Source: Cucumis sativus
Lineage: Eukaryota > Streptophyta > Magnoliopsida > Cucurbitales > Cucurbitaceae
DNA: 64,000 bases
Reading direction: 5' to 3'
Assembly: GCF_000004075.3 (NCBI RefSeq)
Contig: NC_026660.2
Coordinates: 30,135,498-30,199,497 of the forward strand
Part shown: in pieces, positions 12,275 through 27,200 of the stretch
Layout of the letters: each line of letters opens with the position of its first letter
Numbering within the stretch: position 1 is the stretch's first letter
Program-made: the position numbers and the translations under genes
Notes under the pieces: model-generated
The model's database searches: none
The model's input: the letters and a program-made list of their open reading frames with translations, nothing else
What the model was told of the DNA's origin: nothing

Positions 12275-13829
12275 ATGGAAGTAAATTCCACCTCTCTCAG
12301 AATGAGGCGAAACTGCAACTTGGAACTTCGTCTTTCTCCCACCCCCAACCCCAACCCCAACCCCGCCGCCGTCTCCGACCAGCCCTCCGCCACCGCTGAC
12401 GACAGCCCTCAAAGCCAACAACTTACCATCTTCTACAACGGCCGGATCTGCGTCTGTGACGTTACCGAGCTCCAGGTAATTAATTAACCAAAGAACCAAA
12501 TTTCTTCTTCTTAATTTTAATCTTTTTCGACGTGGCTTCATATGAGTGGATTATGTGGGTGCGAGGTGTGACAATCGTCTCTGACCGAGTTGTAGTTTGA
12601 TAGTATATGCAAAGCGTGAAGTATTCATTCATGCGACACTCCGCGTGCTTGGGTTTCCTTCTCTGGAGCCGACACCGCGTTTTTGCTTTGATGACATGTC
12701 GTTTTCCCTTCCACCAAAACTCTCTCTACCCATTTCTTCCACTTTTTCTATAATAAAAAAGAAACAAATTAAACACGTTTTTTTTAAAAAAAATTTCTTC
12801 TTCATAATTCTTTAATTAATCTTGAGGTTATCCTTTAGTTAATATATTAGTAATTATCTAATTGTAAATGTTATTTTTTATTTTTTTAAAACTAAAAAAT
12901 AATACCATAGATTCAGAAAAAAAAAAAAAAAAAAAGTAGTTCCGGATTAGTTACTATGCTAATAATCTGCATTATTTTAACCCCATAATTTCATGATAAG
13001 GATCATCTTCAATTATTTTGTTTTATTTCTATTATTGCATTTTGCATTATTTATAAACTTTTTTCTTCAGTTATAATTATTCAAAAAAAAAAAAAAAAGA
13101 TTTTGATTTGTTATTTCAATAAATGAAAATTTGAGGGTTTCTTTGATTTTTTATTTTATTTTTCAAACCTAATTAGGGTAGATCTTAGTTTTTTTCCCTT
13201 CTGATTTTATCACTCTTTGTAAACATTTTTAAAGTTGTTTATAAATTTTGAAGACAATAAAAACAAGTTTAGGGTTTTTTTTTTTTTTTTCCTTCTAAAT
13301 TTAAGTAAACAAATTTCTCGTTCCTAAAATGCATAATAACTTTAATTTCTACAGAGTACAACACTATTAATATTAAAGTTGAGATATTTAATGTTTAAAA
13401 ACCTTGTTTTTCATGTATTTTTGATTCCATTTTTATTTAGTTTATGATTTGAAAGAAGAAGAAACATTAAAGAGTGCAATAAGAATTAAGTAACAGTTAT
13501 GGAACATATTCCAATCATAATAAATTAAAAATGAGAATTGAGAAACCCCAGAGAAAGGATAGTGTAAAATATTAAGTTAATTTTACATGTGGAGTAATAT
13601 ATAGTGTTGTTTATGGATGAATATATTACAGGCAAGAGCAATTCTAAAGTTGGCTACTAGAGAAATGGAGGAAAATGGTTTGAGCGAAACACCATCACCG
13701 ATGCTACAACAGTCGTCTCCACCACCACGAACCCCGACCACGCCGGGACTTTCCATGAAGAAATCACTCCAAAGATTTTTGCAGAAGAGAAAGCATAGGG
13801 TTCAAGCAACTTCTCCATACAACCATTGA
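12275..13829 (+). CDS. JAZ8: Jasmonate ZIM-domain repressor, JAZ8/TIFY5 type
   Basis: Two exons, 12275-12475 and 13632-13829, join in phase 0 to give 132 residues. Residues 16-20 are LELRL, an EAR repression motif. Residues 51-56 are TIFYNG, the ZIM/TIFY core that binds NINJA or other JAZ proteins. Residues about 108-130 are the Jas region (MKKSLQRFLQKRK ... QATSPY), which contacts MYC2-type factors and COI1. Canonical JAZ degrons carry LPIAR before this region; here the residues are TTPGLSMKK, so the loop that seals jasmonoyl-isoleucine is absent, as in Arabidopsis JAZ7/JAZ8. Such proteins recruit TOPLESS directly through the EAR motif and resist jasmonate-triggered breakdown. A short Asn-Pro run (residues 24-30) comes from a CCCCAA microsatellite. 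The symbol denotes the subfamily, not proven orthology to one Arabidopsis gene. Confidence 0.93.
12343..12366 (+). repeat. CCCCAA hexanucleotide run inside the JAZ coding exon
   Basis: About four tandem copies of an ACCCCA-type hexamer code for the Asn-Pro run between the EAR and TIFY motifs. The unit is six bases, so copy-number change keeps the frame and would only alter linker length. Confidence 0.8.
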
Positions 13830-16800
13830 AAGATATATATATTAAAATTAAGGCCATTGGGGGCTTAGATCATTAGATCGTGTGTTCTTAACTATTTTGA
13901 TCCTTTTTTCTTTCTTTCATATATATAAATATATGATGTAAGAGGACATAAGAACACCTTGAGGCTTTGTAAATTACTATCGATCTCGTTTGTTTTTGTT
14001 AATTTAATTCTTCAACTTCAAATTTTACCTTTGTTCTTCACTTTAATTCATCTATACAAACTCATTTATAAAACTATAAATAGTATACCAATGTCAACAT
14101 TTTCCATATTTATGATCTCTTTTATACTTATATCAAGGTGATGGTACTGAAAATATATTCGTTTATTTAACGTGTTTGTTTAACCTATCTTTCTATAGTA
14201 ACATAGTGCTCCTTATTGATTAAAATCTTTCTTTTGATCCATAAAGTTTTTTTCTTTTCTTTTTTGTTTTCTACAATATCTTTAAAGAAGTGTATAATAG
14301 CAATATTCGGACCACCTATTGCATCATTTCATTTTCCATTAAATAAATTAATAAAGTGCATTGTTTAGAGTTAGATAGAGTTTAATCATACCTAATATAA
14401 ATTCTATTCTAAGTCTTAATTCTCCACCATCTATTATTAAACTTTATGAAGAAAAGAAAAATAGTTGTTCAGTCAAAAGAGCTATCCATTTGATTAAATA
14501 CACCAATTTGGTCCATAATTTATAAATTCATTTAACACATGTGTTTTCAAAGTTTATGAATTATTTGTTATTGTTGTTATTATTATTATTATTATTATTA
14601 TTTAATTTCCAAATTCCTACTTCAATAATGAGTTAATGATAGTTGAACAATAAATTTATTAGGTTATTTGTATGAAACATGTTTTTGTTGATGTAACGAT
14701 TTCAATTACGATCCAAGTTAAGTTCACTTTGTGATATTTCAATTAATAACTCTAAATTAAAATCATCACAAATCCATAGCATAAGACAACCATAGTTTTC
14801 CTATTTAATAGGAAGAGTTGATTTAAAATGAGAAAGGAATAAAGAACTAAGAATAAAATCTAAAAAATATCAAACACTTTATTCTGTCATTTATGCTATG
14901 ACAGTTAATATCCTTAATTAATTGCTTTATCCTTTCATGATCTTTTCTTTCCTGTGCTGAATTTAATCAACCCTTTTTTGCTTAATCGATGAACACCTTA
15001 CCCTAATTTAGTTTTAAATGAAATATATCAATCACTATCCGATTCACAGCAATGTGCTATGAAAATAATAATCCTAAAGTAAAAATTAGATATTTGAAAG
15101 GTTTGGAAGCGAAAATGAATACAATTCAATCATGTAAGTTCGAATTTTTCGACTACAGGAAAAAGGAAATTCTAAGGAATGGGACCCAGGATGAGACAAA
15201 AAGCATAGTGATAGCAATTGATATAAGTTGAAAGAAGAGAAAAATAGGTGCAGGAAAAGACATTAAGCATTATTATTATTAATAGTTACACAGAACGTTT
15301 ATCTTACCAATTTCTCCCAATTCTTCTTCACTCCATCCCACATGTCATACTTCAAAGTCTCAATAAAGTCTAGATGACTATGAAGTTTATTTTTTTGCAT
15401 TACACTCCCTGCTCAGCTTTTGACTTTGTATCAAATGAGTCCTTCAATTTTACAAAAGTTTGTATATATATATATACACAATAATGATATTCAATAATAT
15501 TTATGTTAATTAAAATAGTTTTTTCTTTAAAATCCCTCAATTTTTCTTATAGATCTTCTGTAAACATTTTAAAGCTATCCTTTTAGAAATTGTCAAAAAA
15601 AGAAAAAGAAAAATAGTATATCTATTTATTTCTTTTTAATTGACGGATTGTTTTTAATATCGTATGTAAATTGGGTTCCTAGTAAGCTAACCATTTTTGT
15701 AATACTGAGGTTGGTGTTAATTGGTGAGGTTTGAGAGACAAAGTTTAGGTGGTAGCATTCTTCTAAAGCCAAAAAAAATAGTGATAATTTTGTTTTAATT
15801 CAATCATATATGTGGCATATAATTTTATAAGACGTCTCTTGAATTTGGCAAAAGAGAGAACTAAGAAAACAAAATAAAAATGGAAATAAAAGCACTGTTG
15901 TACTGAACAAACCTGTTTTGAAGATGTCAATGCCAATTGGTAATAAAATGATAGGAAAGTTCCAAGAAATTTCAATTGGTTAATTAAAGAAATAAGTTTC
16001 ATGAGGGAATTGAGATTCATAAACTTGTAATGTTTTTATTGTTTATATATCATTTGAATGCAATTAAATAGGGATTAAGAGATTTGTGATTACACCCAAA
16101 GAGCACTACTTTTCAAATATTAAAAAAAAAAAAAAAAGGCAACGTATTCAAACCTCACTTGCCAATCTCCACACTTTTTATTTCTTAAAAAAAATGATTT
16201 TTCTGTATAAAAGGAAAAATAAAAAAATCCACTTACTCCTTATTGGTATTGTCAAATTCGATAATATTAATTAAAAGTTGACAATTTCATAAATCAGAAT
16301 GACCATAAAATTCTTATTGGAAAGAAAGAAAAGAAAAGAAAAAAAAGCACTTTGTTAATTGAATTTGCTAATCTCCATGGGAAAATGCCAAATTGAAGAT
16401 CTTGTAAAATGATACGACTTCTCATTCTTACTTTATTGACTTATTTATTAATTTCACACGTCTAATACTTTATTCAATTAATATATATATGTGTGTGTGT
16501 GTGTGTGTATGTATATCCTTCTTCCAAAGTCATATATAATGGCTGATTTTATTTGAAATTGGTTTGTTTAATTATAGGTAATCATTCCATTTAGAGTTAA
16601 ATTGAACCAATTAAAAAAAGTGGGCTTTCAGTTTGCTTCCCCAAAAAATAGAAATTAGGTGAGCTAAATCCAAAATTTGTACTGTTTTTGCCTTTTTCTC
16701 ATTCTCTTCAGGGGAAATTCGTCCTTTTTCTTTATTCTGTTTTCTCAAACGATTAAAATTATGGTATTGTTCAAATCAGGTAAAACTTATAAAATAAATC

Positions 16801-19800
16801 ATTAATATATTCTTTCAATATGATAACATTATTATTATTAAATATATATATTATAAATATATATAAAAAAAAAAGAATATTGAGAGTTGATTGACGTAGG
16901 AATGATTGAAATAAAAAATAAAATAAAAAGGAAAGGAAAGGAAAGAGTAAAATATGGAAGAGGAAGAAACGGGTAAAATGTGTGAAGAAAAAAGTGGAGT
17001 GGGGCAGAACAGTATTTATTCAAAACTACGTGGGTCTTGGGGGGCAACAACTTTATTTGTTTTTGGCTTCTTTTTTAAATGGAAATAATTATGATTATTA
17101 CTTTCCGCAACTTTCTTTTTTATAAATATTTTCAAGCTCTCAATCCCACTTTCTAAAGAAACCTAAAAATCTACAAATAACATACAAACTCCAAAATTAG
17201 GCTAAAGTTATGTTCAATTATCGAGAAAAATTGCATCAAATGACAACAACATTTACATATTATAAATATGATAAATAATTAGTGATATCTATAAAACGGT
17301 TATCAAAGAGTTATCAAAGAGCTATCAAAAGATTATCGACTCTTAAATTTGCTACTTTTGTAATTTTGAGAATGTAGTGACATTTGTCCTGTTATTATAT
17401 TCTTTTTGTTATTTTTACTAGCATTCCTTAATTATTTTATTTTTAAAAGTAAGAAAAAAATTAATAGAATTTGTTTGAATGACTCTTGCAAAAATATTAA
17501 AAAAATTATGATAATAGAGTTTGTGTCATTACATTTTCTAAATTGGAAGAGTAACAAATTTAAAAGTTGATTACGTTATGGTTACCATATGATATCACTA
17601 ATTTTTCCATACCCGCAGTATAAAAAAAAAAAAAAAGTGTTCTGAACTGTTTTTTTCTAAACGTTTTTGTCGTTTGAAGTAATTTTTCTTTGTTTTACTA
17701 AATGGATTGATTTATTTAATAACACATCTTTAACCTAAAGATTATTTGTTTATTTTTATTTTTTTAATCTTTAATTTTCTACGAAGATTTTCCGAGTTTC
17801 CACAAGCATTAACGAATACTACTTTTCTTTATTCTTTTTATTACAATAATGAATATCTACCACGTTGCAATTTTTATTTACTTAAAATAAAATAAACACT
17901 TTTTTTTTTTCCTTCTTGTAGACCATACTTTGTAAAAAGTTATTTTTGAATTTCGACAACAAAAAATACATTCATCATTTTCTTGGACCAACAATTATTG
18001 AAAAAAAAAAAAAGCTTAAAACATTGAAGAAAAACGTGTGGAAAATGAAAGAAAAATAAATATATAAAGTGATTTTCCGTACAGTACTTTTTCCAGAATT
18101 ACTTGGAGAGAATTGAGGAAACAGCTTTATATTCTCCAATATCGATATTATGTCTCCTGCCTCATTCTCTTAATCTTTCTTATACCTAAATAAATTTTGT
18201 TTGAACAATTAGATATGACTTATAAAATCAAACTTTGAGTGCACTAACTCTTGAGAGATATGTCATAGGTCTAGCAATGTTTGTTTATAGTTTTGTTATA
18301 TAGGATGATTCTCGTGAAGAAAGTCTTTCTAATTAAATTCCAATAGGAATTTGCCCCCACATGCTTTTTGGTGCTCTACTGCTTCAATTTTGATCTCATC
18401 AACATCCTTTTCAAATTTTTAATTTTATGTATATTTGGAGCTTTGAGTTGTCTCCATTTTGGGGCTCCACATTCATCTTCTAATTAATACTACGATACAT
18501 TAGTTTGTGTCTCCATTCTTTAATTCAACCTATTGATTTTATTGACCTCGTTTTTTATATGATCTCTATCATGTATTTGATTATTAATGCCTATGTCTGT
18601 TCATGTGTGTGACATCTGATATAGAGTTGGACTGAAAATAGGCATAAAATGGTTTGATTAAGATTATGATTAACTGCGTCAAGATGTGATCCTCTCGATT
18701 AATCACGACATTATTTAAAGGAATATAATTTCTATCAAGTTGAAAGAATGAAAACATAACATTTACATCAACACAAAGTTGGCCACACAAAAAATGTTGC
18801 TTTCCTTTTCGACCGTTAGTGTGGACTATTTAAGTTGTTTGGAAAGAAATAGTTGTTAGCAATAATGTGTCTCAGGGGTCAAATTCAAAAGTTGATGCAA
18901 GAGACACAAATGCATATAGGATAATCGTAGTAAGTGACACTTTTAAGATTAATAATTAAGTATATATCAACATTTTTAAATAATTATAGATATAAGAAAA
19001 TTATTGATAGACTTTTAGGAAGCTAGATTTGAATTTTGTCAAAAAAAAAAAAATATTTACATCGTGTTAGCTATTTTTTAAAAATTTTGTGTGGGATATC
19101 AATTATGTTTCTAATTCATCTCTAACATATTTTAATAAAAGAAATGTTTATATTAGACTTAAACTATAAATTTGTATTTAATAGGTATGATTGTACTATT
19201 TTTTTCAAATCAATGTATCATTTTATTTTGAAACAATTATTTTTGTTTGTTATATTCATTTTTGTTAAAATAGTTATATTTAAATATACTCGAGGATAGA
19301 CTTTAAAATAGTTAAAATCATTTTTGTTATATTCATTTCTAACAAAATTATAGGACTTGATGAGAGTAGAGATAACTACCGTTGGTGTTAGAATAGAGTA
19401 TATATTATCCTTCTCCCATTTCGCTACACCATTTCTTCTCGAGGATTCGTTTTCTTCTAGATCTGAAAGGAGAGCAGCCGACATCGTCCTTGTTAACCTG
19501 CGTTGTGGCCAATAAGACATGACCCAAGTTCCCGCTCCTTGGTTGTAGCTTGTTAACCTATGTTTCAATTTTTTTGTAGCTTGTAAACATCTTTTTTTCG
19601 AACAAGGCAAGAAAATCAAGGGGATTGGAACATAAAAATGCCTACTTTGTGTTTCTTTTCCATTTTTTTTTTCCATGTTACCACCTGTACCAGCAACCAA
19701 AAAGACATCAAGATCTCAACTTCAGTAACATATCATCAATGCTGGCAACAGAAACAATATAGGATGATGAATGTAATATCCCATTCGAGAAGACATTACA

Positions 19801-19905
19801 TATTTTATCATAACAGAACATCGTTCATATGCTATATAAATTACAACCCCAAGAATTCAAGACTGCCAAATTGTGTTTGTTGTTGTTGCATAGGCAATGC
19901 GTATC
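13830..19905. other. AT-rich intergenic region between JAZ and glycolate oxidase
   Basis: Six kilobases with no supported gene. It contains the JAZ 3' flank, A and T homopolymers, an ATT run near 14572-14601, a GT run near 16490-16508 and many short AT-rich blocks. The longest frames (for example 15763-16020 and 19218-19700, minus strand) have no domain or splice context. The last few hundred bases form the 3' flank of the minus-strand glycolate oxidase gene. Confidence 0.6.
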
Positions 19906-22752
<2,847 letters not shown>

Positions 22753-23495
22753 CTTTTCAGCAACCTACTTAAAGCTGTGTTTAAGAAAATTAGACAAATT
22801 AATTCAAAACCCAACAAATTGAAACGATCTGTCAGGTATTTGATGAAAAGGGATGAAGCAACAATTCTCATCAAGACCAAGAAAGTACAAGTCTCATCAT
22901 GAATAATACGATTGATGTACGAGATAATCATTGATTAACAAAGTAAACTAGTTATTAGTTTATTACTTTAAGGTTTATTCATCTAAACCAGCAGAAGATG
23001 CGTTTATCGATACTTTATTCCATGCTTGAAAACTATTGCAAACGAACATTCATCGAGTATCAAGATATGAATCTAATTGAACCAGTGAATATCAGATTCA
23101 TTTCACTCAAGTTCCATAGATAAACCGACAATGAAACAGAAAACAAGCCCACCCATCATCATCAAAATCAAATTCATAGAGCAGAAGTGAACGTCAATCT
23201 AAAAGAATCCAAACCCACATCAATGAAACAGAGAATAAACGAATAAGAACTGCATGAAACACAAAAACTCGAAATACCCAAATGAGTGAAGAAACAATAC
23301 ACATAGATGTAGTACCACAAAATCCCAGATAAGAGAAGAACAAATCAGACGTGGCAGAAGAACAAATGAGGGGAGAGAGAACATACCCTTATCTGTGGAA
23401 ATGAAAATGAATGAAGGGAAATAGTGAAAAGGGATTAAAGATAACAAATAGAAGATGGAAAGAGGAGCGAAAGAGAGAGAGATTGAGCTCTCAAA
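22753..23495 (-). promoter_or_regulatory. 5' UTR of glycolate oxidase with a 622-bp leader intron
   Basis: Reading the minus strand, a pyrimidine-rich leader ends at 23387 at a donor GTATGTT. An acceptor TTTAAGTAG lies at 22765, after which 11 bases lead into the ATG at 22752. The intron is therefore 22765-23386. A TATATTT at 23520-23526 lies about 30 bases upstream of a plausible start of the leader. Leader introns are common in highly expressed plant photosynthesis genes; this one is inferred from splice signals only. Confidence 0.6.
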
Positions 23496-23519
23496 ATGAA
23501 GAATGCGAAAACAAACAAC

Positions 23520-23526
23520 AAATATA
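23520..23526 (-). promoter_or_regulatory. Candidate TATA box of glycolate oxidase
   Basis: TATATTT on the minus strand (context GCTATATTTG), followed downstream by a CT-rich leader. Spacing to the leader exon is right for a core promoter; no transcript evidence is available. Confidence 0.4.
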
Positions 23527-23699
23527 GCAAAAGGGCGATAGAGGAAGACCGTGATCGGATTGAAGGAAAAGACAAAATGGGTGGGATCAAATTGGGGAAA
23601 GAGAGAGAGAGACCACATTATTTGGATTGGATTTTGAAGGTGAGCGTTAGAAATCAAATCTGTTTCACAGAAAATTCTCAAATTAATCAAAAATAAAAA

Positions 23700-24917
23700 C
23701 TTGTGTGGAGGGCGATCGCAAGACTGTCACTCCCGCTCAATCCTCGATAAAATCCCTACTTCAATAATGTAATCTAATTTTCTATTCGAATTGATCAGAA
23801 TGAAGAAAAAAAAAATGGTGGGGAATTCAAACTTTGACAAATTTGTGCTTCAAAAAACGAAATTTATCTCTCAAATCTTCACATGCTTGGAAGTTGATGC
23901 GGAAAATATAATTCTTTACTGACTATACTACAACACAAACTTATACCGTATCTGTACCCAATCTTGCTTTCCTTATAAGTACTTTAGGCCTTTGATATGA
24001 TTGATTCTTCTTTATCTTTGTTAGTACAATGCTTACTTTATTATTAATTTTCTTATAATCACATCTTTAATCCATTTTCAAAATTATTTCGAAACATTTC
24101 TTGTATTTTATATTGAAGTTTTCGTTCCATTGAAATAGCAACAGTAAAACTAAATTAGACCGAATCCTACTAATGTAAAAGACATAGAATGTTAAGTGGT
24201 TATAGATGAATAGAAGATAAAAACAATATGTATTTAATTTCAATTGTATCAATATTCTAAATGATAAAATATTGATTATAATGGTCACAAAGATGGATAG
24301 TTAATTAGATCTCTTGTCTTGTAATCTTTTTTAATAATAATAATTAAGAGGAAAGAAAAGTCATTCAACTAAGTAATTAAGAATTTTTTTTATTCTTCCT
24401 CTTTTGGTTAGGTGAAAAGGAAAGTAAAGAAAAAGTTGGGAATTCCAAATAGTTTATTCAAAATGTGACAATAAACAATGATATTGTAAGTTTACATCTC
24501 TCCTACTTTACGCTTCATAATTAGTACCGAATCATTAATTTGAAAAATGACATCTAACTTCATTTATTTGCATTTATACCTTTCCCTTTTAATATCTTCT
24601 ATACATATCATCATATCATCGTACTTCTATTTATTGATTTGCTTTAAAATGCATGTAAAGGTTCATACTTCAAGGTGTTATATTAAATCGTATTTGTACT
24701 CGGAAAAAAAAATTGTCAAATCCCACGTAAATATGGTTTGCCTTGAAAACCTTGAATCCTAAATCTAATAATTCGATATCCAATGAGGCGACTAACCCTA
24801 AAATTGAATAAGTGTATCGTATAAGTATGGTTAGACTTTAAAGAAAACGACTTTAAAGAATACACATAATGCAAAATAATAAAGGATCTATGAAATGTGC
24901 ATAAATCACGTTATTAT
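23700..24917. other. Intergenic AT-rich DNA upstream of glycolate oxidase
   Basis: No gene is supported. It carries the distal promoter of the minus-strand glycolate oxidase gene and ends at the left edge of a segmental duplication shared with 40.3-42.7 kb. Confidence 0.6.
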
Positions 24918-26938
24918 ATAGATATATTGAAAGGATATTCTAATTTGTTGAAGTCGTCCGCCGATAACAGTGTTTGTTTTTTTACCTACTGTTCAACGTT
25001 TATGCTCAAGTCTTCTACTACATTAACAAAAAGTTTCATAACGTAATATAAAAATAAAAGATCTTCCATGTTGTATTTTGAAAAATGTTGTAATTACATA
25101 TGATGGCTATTAGGTAGGTTTTGATTGTTTCTCAATTATATTCGATAATTTTATAAAATTTGAGTGGGAAGAAAAACTACAAATTGAAGTGAAATTATTT
25201 TGTTAATTGATAGAGGTTTGAAAGAAATACGGTGACTTTTTCTATTATAAAAAAAACGAGTGAAAGTGACGTACCTTTTTCTAAATTACTATTTAACGAC
25301 CACCAGTGCACTAATCAACTTATAAACTATGACTCTACTAATTATTTATTACATATATGTATAACAAGGAGATAGTTAAGAAAATATTAATAACCTAAAA
25401 TTATATTTGTATTTTGTTTTTTATTGATACAAAACGAAAGAAAAAAATGACTTAGAATAAATCGACTTGTAGACGTAGACTAGTTAAATATGTAAATCAC
25501 CCATAATTCATCGTTAAATTAAATTGCGGACGTGATGTGTATTTGACCATAAAAACAAACTAACTTACCCAAGAACGAGTCTCCGACTAAACATTCTTTA
25601 GCTACCACACATTTGGATCGTCTCACCCTTAGAAAGCTCCATACGATCACAAAGTACATATTCCATTGAAATCACAACATTATTCGTCTCAATCAAATCG
25701 TCGTGCATGAAAAATAATTAATCTACACAAAATTGAAGAAGAAAGATTTTAGATTATATTCCATATCTATGCCATAAATTTATATAAACATTGAATAAAC
25801 CTCTCAACTTTTGTGCATAATTAAGTAGAATTTAACTTGACATTTGAGAAAATTAATACCAATTTGAAATTAACACAGGAAAAACTTTTAAAAATTTAGA
25901 AGTCTAACTCGTTCAAATTATAAGTTTCATACGACGGTGAACAAACTAAATTTCAAAAGGATGAACCAATATATTTACGAAAAATAAATTAGGGTTCGAT
26001 ACAACTATTAACTTACTGTGGCACGTAGTTGCAATTTTCAGTAAACCCGTGGATTGCATACGGTCGTAGCAGACGTCATAAATTACAAAATCAATACAGG
26101 CCGTTCGATTTGAAAAATCGTCCAGATAACAACGAAAGGTCACAACATCCAACGGTCGAGATCACATTCTCGTGGACCAACGTACCAAAGGTGACAAGTT
26201 CCGGAAACACTAGAGCGAAATAAATACCGAAACAAAATACAAAGCGCGGTTCTTGCAAACCCTCGTAGTCCATATCTCTTACCATCGCAGTATCGGTGGC
26301 CTTCTGTCTGTGGTGGTGCAGCTACTTCGTTTCTTCGCTGAGGTACTTTTCTTCCATGCATCTTTTCTCTTTATCGCTGATATTAACGGTGCGTCAAACT
26401 GTTTCCCTGGATTGGGGTTTTCTTTTTGCATTCCCTTCACCCCAAGAATGCAAGTTTAGGAACATTCTAATGTTTTTTTTTCTTCAATATTTAGTCGCTA
26501 TTTAACCAGTGTTTTAACGCTAAACGATTCATTGAACTATTTTGGTTCTGGTGGAAACCCTAATTTTTCTTTCAAACTGGGAATGAGTTGAAATGCTCTC
26601 GAGCTTCACAGTGTCTTGCTCTGTGCTTATCTCGCTCTTTCTCTTTTGGTGATTAGGATCGAATATGATGTTTTTCATATTATTTTTTTTCATGTAATAA
26701 ATGAAAGAAATCTCGATTGAGTGTATTTTCAGAATATTGTTCATTTTAATTTTTTGCGACTGCAGATAAATTGAAATTTTAAAATGGTGAGAGGGACTAT
26801 AATGGAGACAATAGGGGGTACAAGAGACGGATTACTGAACAAGATGCATGGGTTAGTGATGAACTTGTTGTTTACCGAATACTTTGCCCGGATGAGGTCA
26901 TTGGAAGTGTTATTGGCAAGAGCGGGAAAGTGATAAAC
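24918..26938 (+). pseudogene. Truncated duplicate of the KH gene promoter, leader and first exon
   Basis: This stretch aligns by eye, in the same orientation, with about 40328-42680. The shared order includes TTCAACGTTTATGCTC, TAAATTACTATTTAAC, GGCCGTTCGATTTGAAA, CGCAGTATCGG and the start of the coding exon. The ATG at 26784 is kept, but 22 bases after codon 2-3 of the intact gene are missing. The frame therefore shifts, and TGA follows after about 50 codons. Homology stops at 26938 after GTGATAAAC, inside the first KH domain, so no functional protein can be made. Two leader segments present in the intact copy are also missing, one of them holding the likely 5'-UTR splice donor. The promoter part looks well kept, so transcription is possible. 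Confidence 0.88.
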
Positions 26939-26956
26939 ACTTCCAAATTACACGGT

Positions 26957-27200
26957 TCATCTTGGACAAAAATTATACAGCCTAAAAACTTGAAATCTAG
27001 ATTCATCTAGAGCAAAATTATAACGAGAAAGCCTAAAAGTTGATAAGTTAAGGCTTTCTCGGTACAACTATTAGTTTTTTTTTACCAAGAAAGCCTTCAC
27101 TTATCAATTTTTTAAACTTTCTCCGTACAATTGAAAGCCTAAAAAATTGTTGGTTTTTTATTTACCGAGAAAGCCTAAAAACTTATCAACTTGTGAAGTT
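26957..27200. repeat. Repeat at the duplication breakpoint, with inverted repeats
   Basis: About 115 bases (26957-27072) match 39622-39739 upstream of the intact KH promoter; both contain AAAAACTTGAAATCT, GAGCAAAATTATAACGA and TAAAAGTTGATAAGTTAAGG. Inside lies a perfect 11-base inverted repeat, CGAGAAAGCCT at 27024-27034 and its complement at 27051-27061, with a 16-base loop. Further GAAAGCCT and TTATCAA blocks in both orientations continue to about 27200. It could be a small non-autonomous element or the edge of the duplicated unit. Confidence 0.65.

Noticed and set aside
12254..12541. Antisense frame over the JAZ first exon
   Set aside because: Mirror of the real JAZ exon; its Gly-Val run is just the complement of the Asn-Pro repeat.
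19218..19700. 160-codon minus-strand frame downstream of glycolate oxidase
   Set aside because: No recognisable domain; the second half is AT-rich low-complexity sequence, and it lies in the 3' flank of the same-strand gene.
23220..23690. 156-codon minus-strand frame upstream of glycolate oxidase
   Set aside because: It runs through the leader exon and leader intron of the glycolate oxidase gene. The Phe/Leu/Ser-rich composition is what pyrimidine-rich UTR gives when translated, and no domain is visible.
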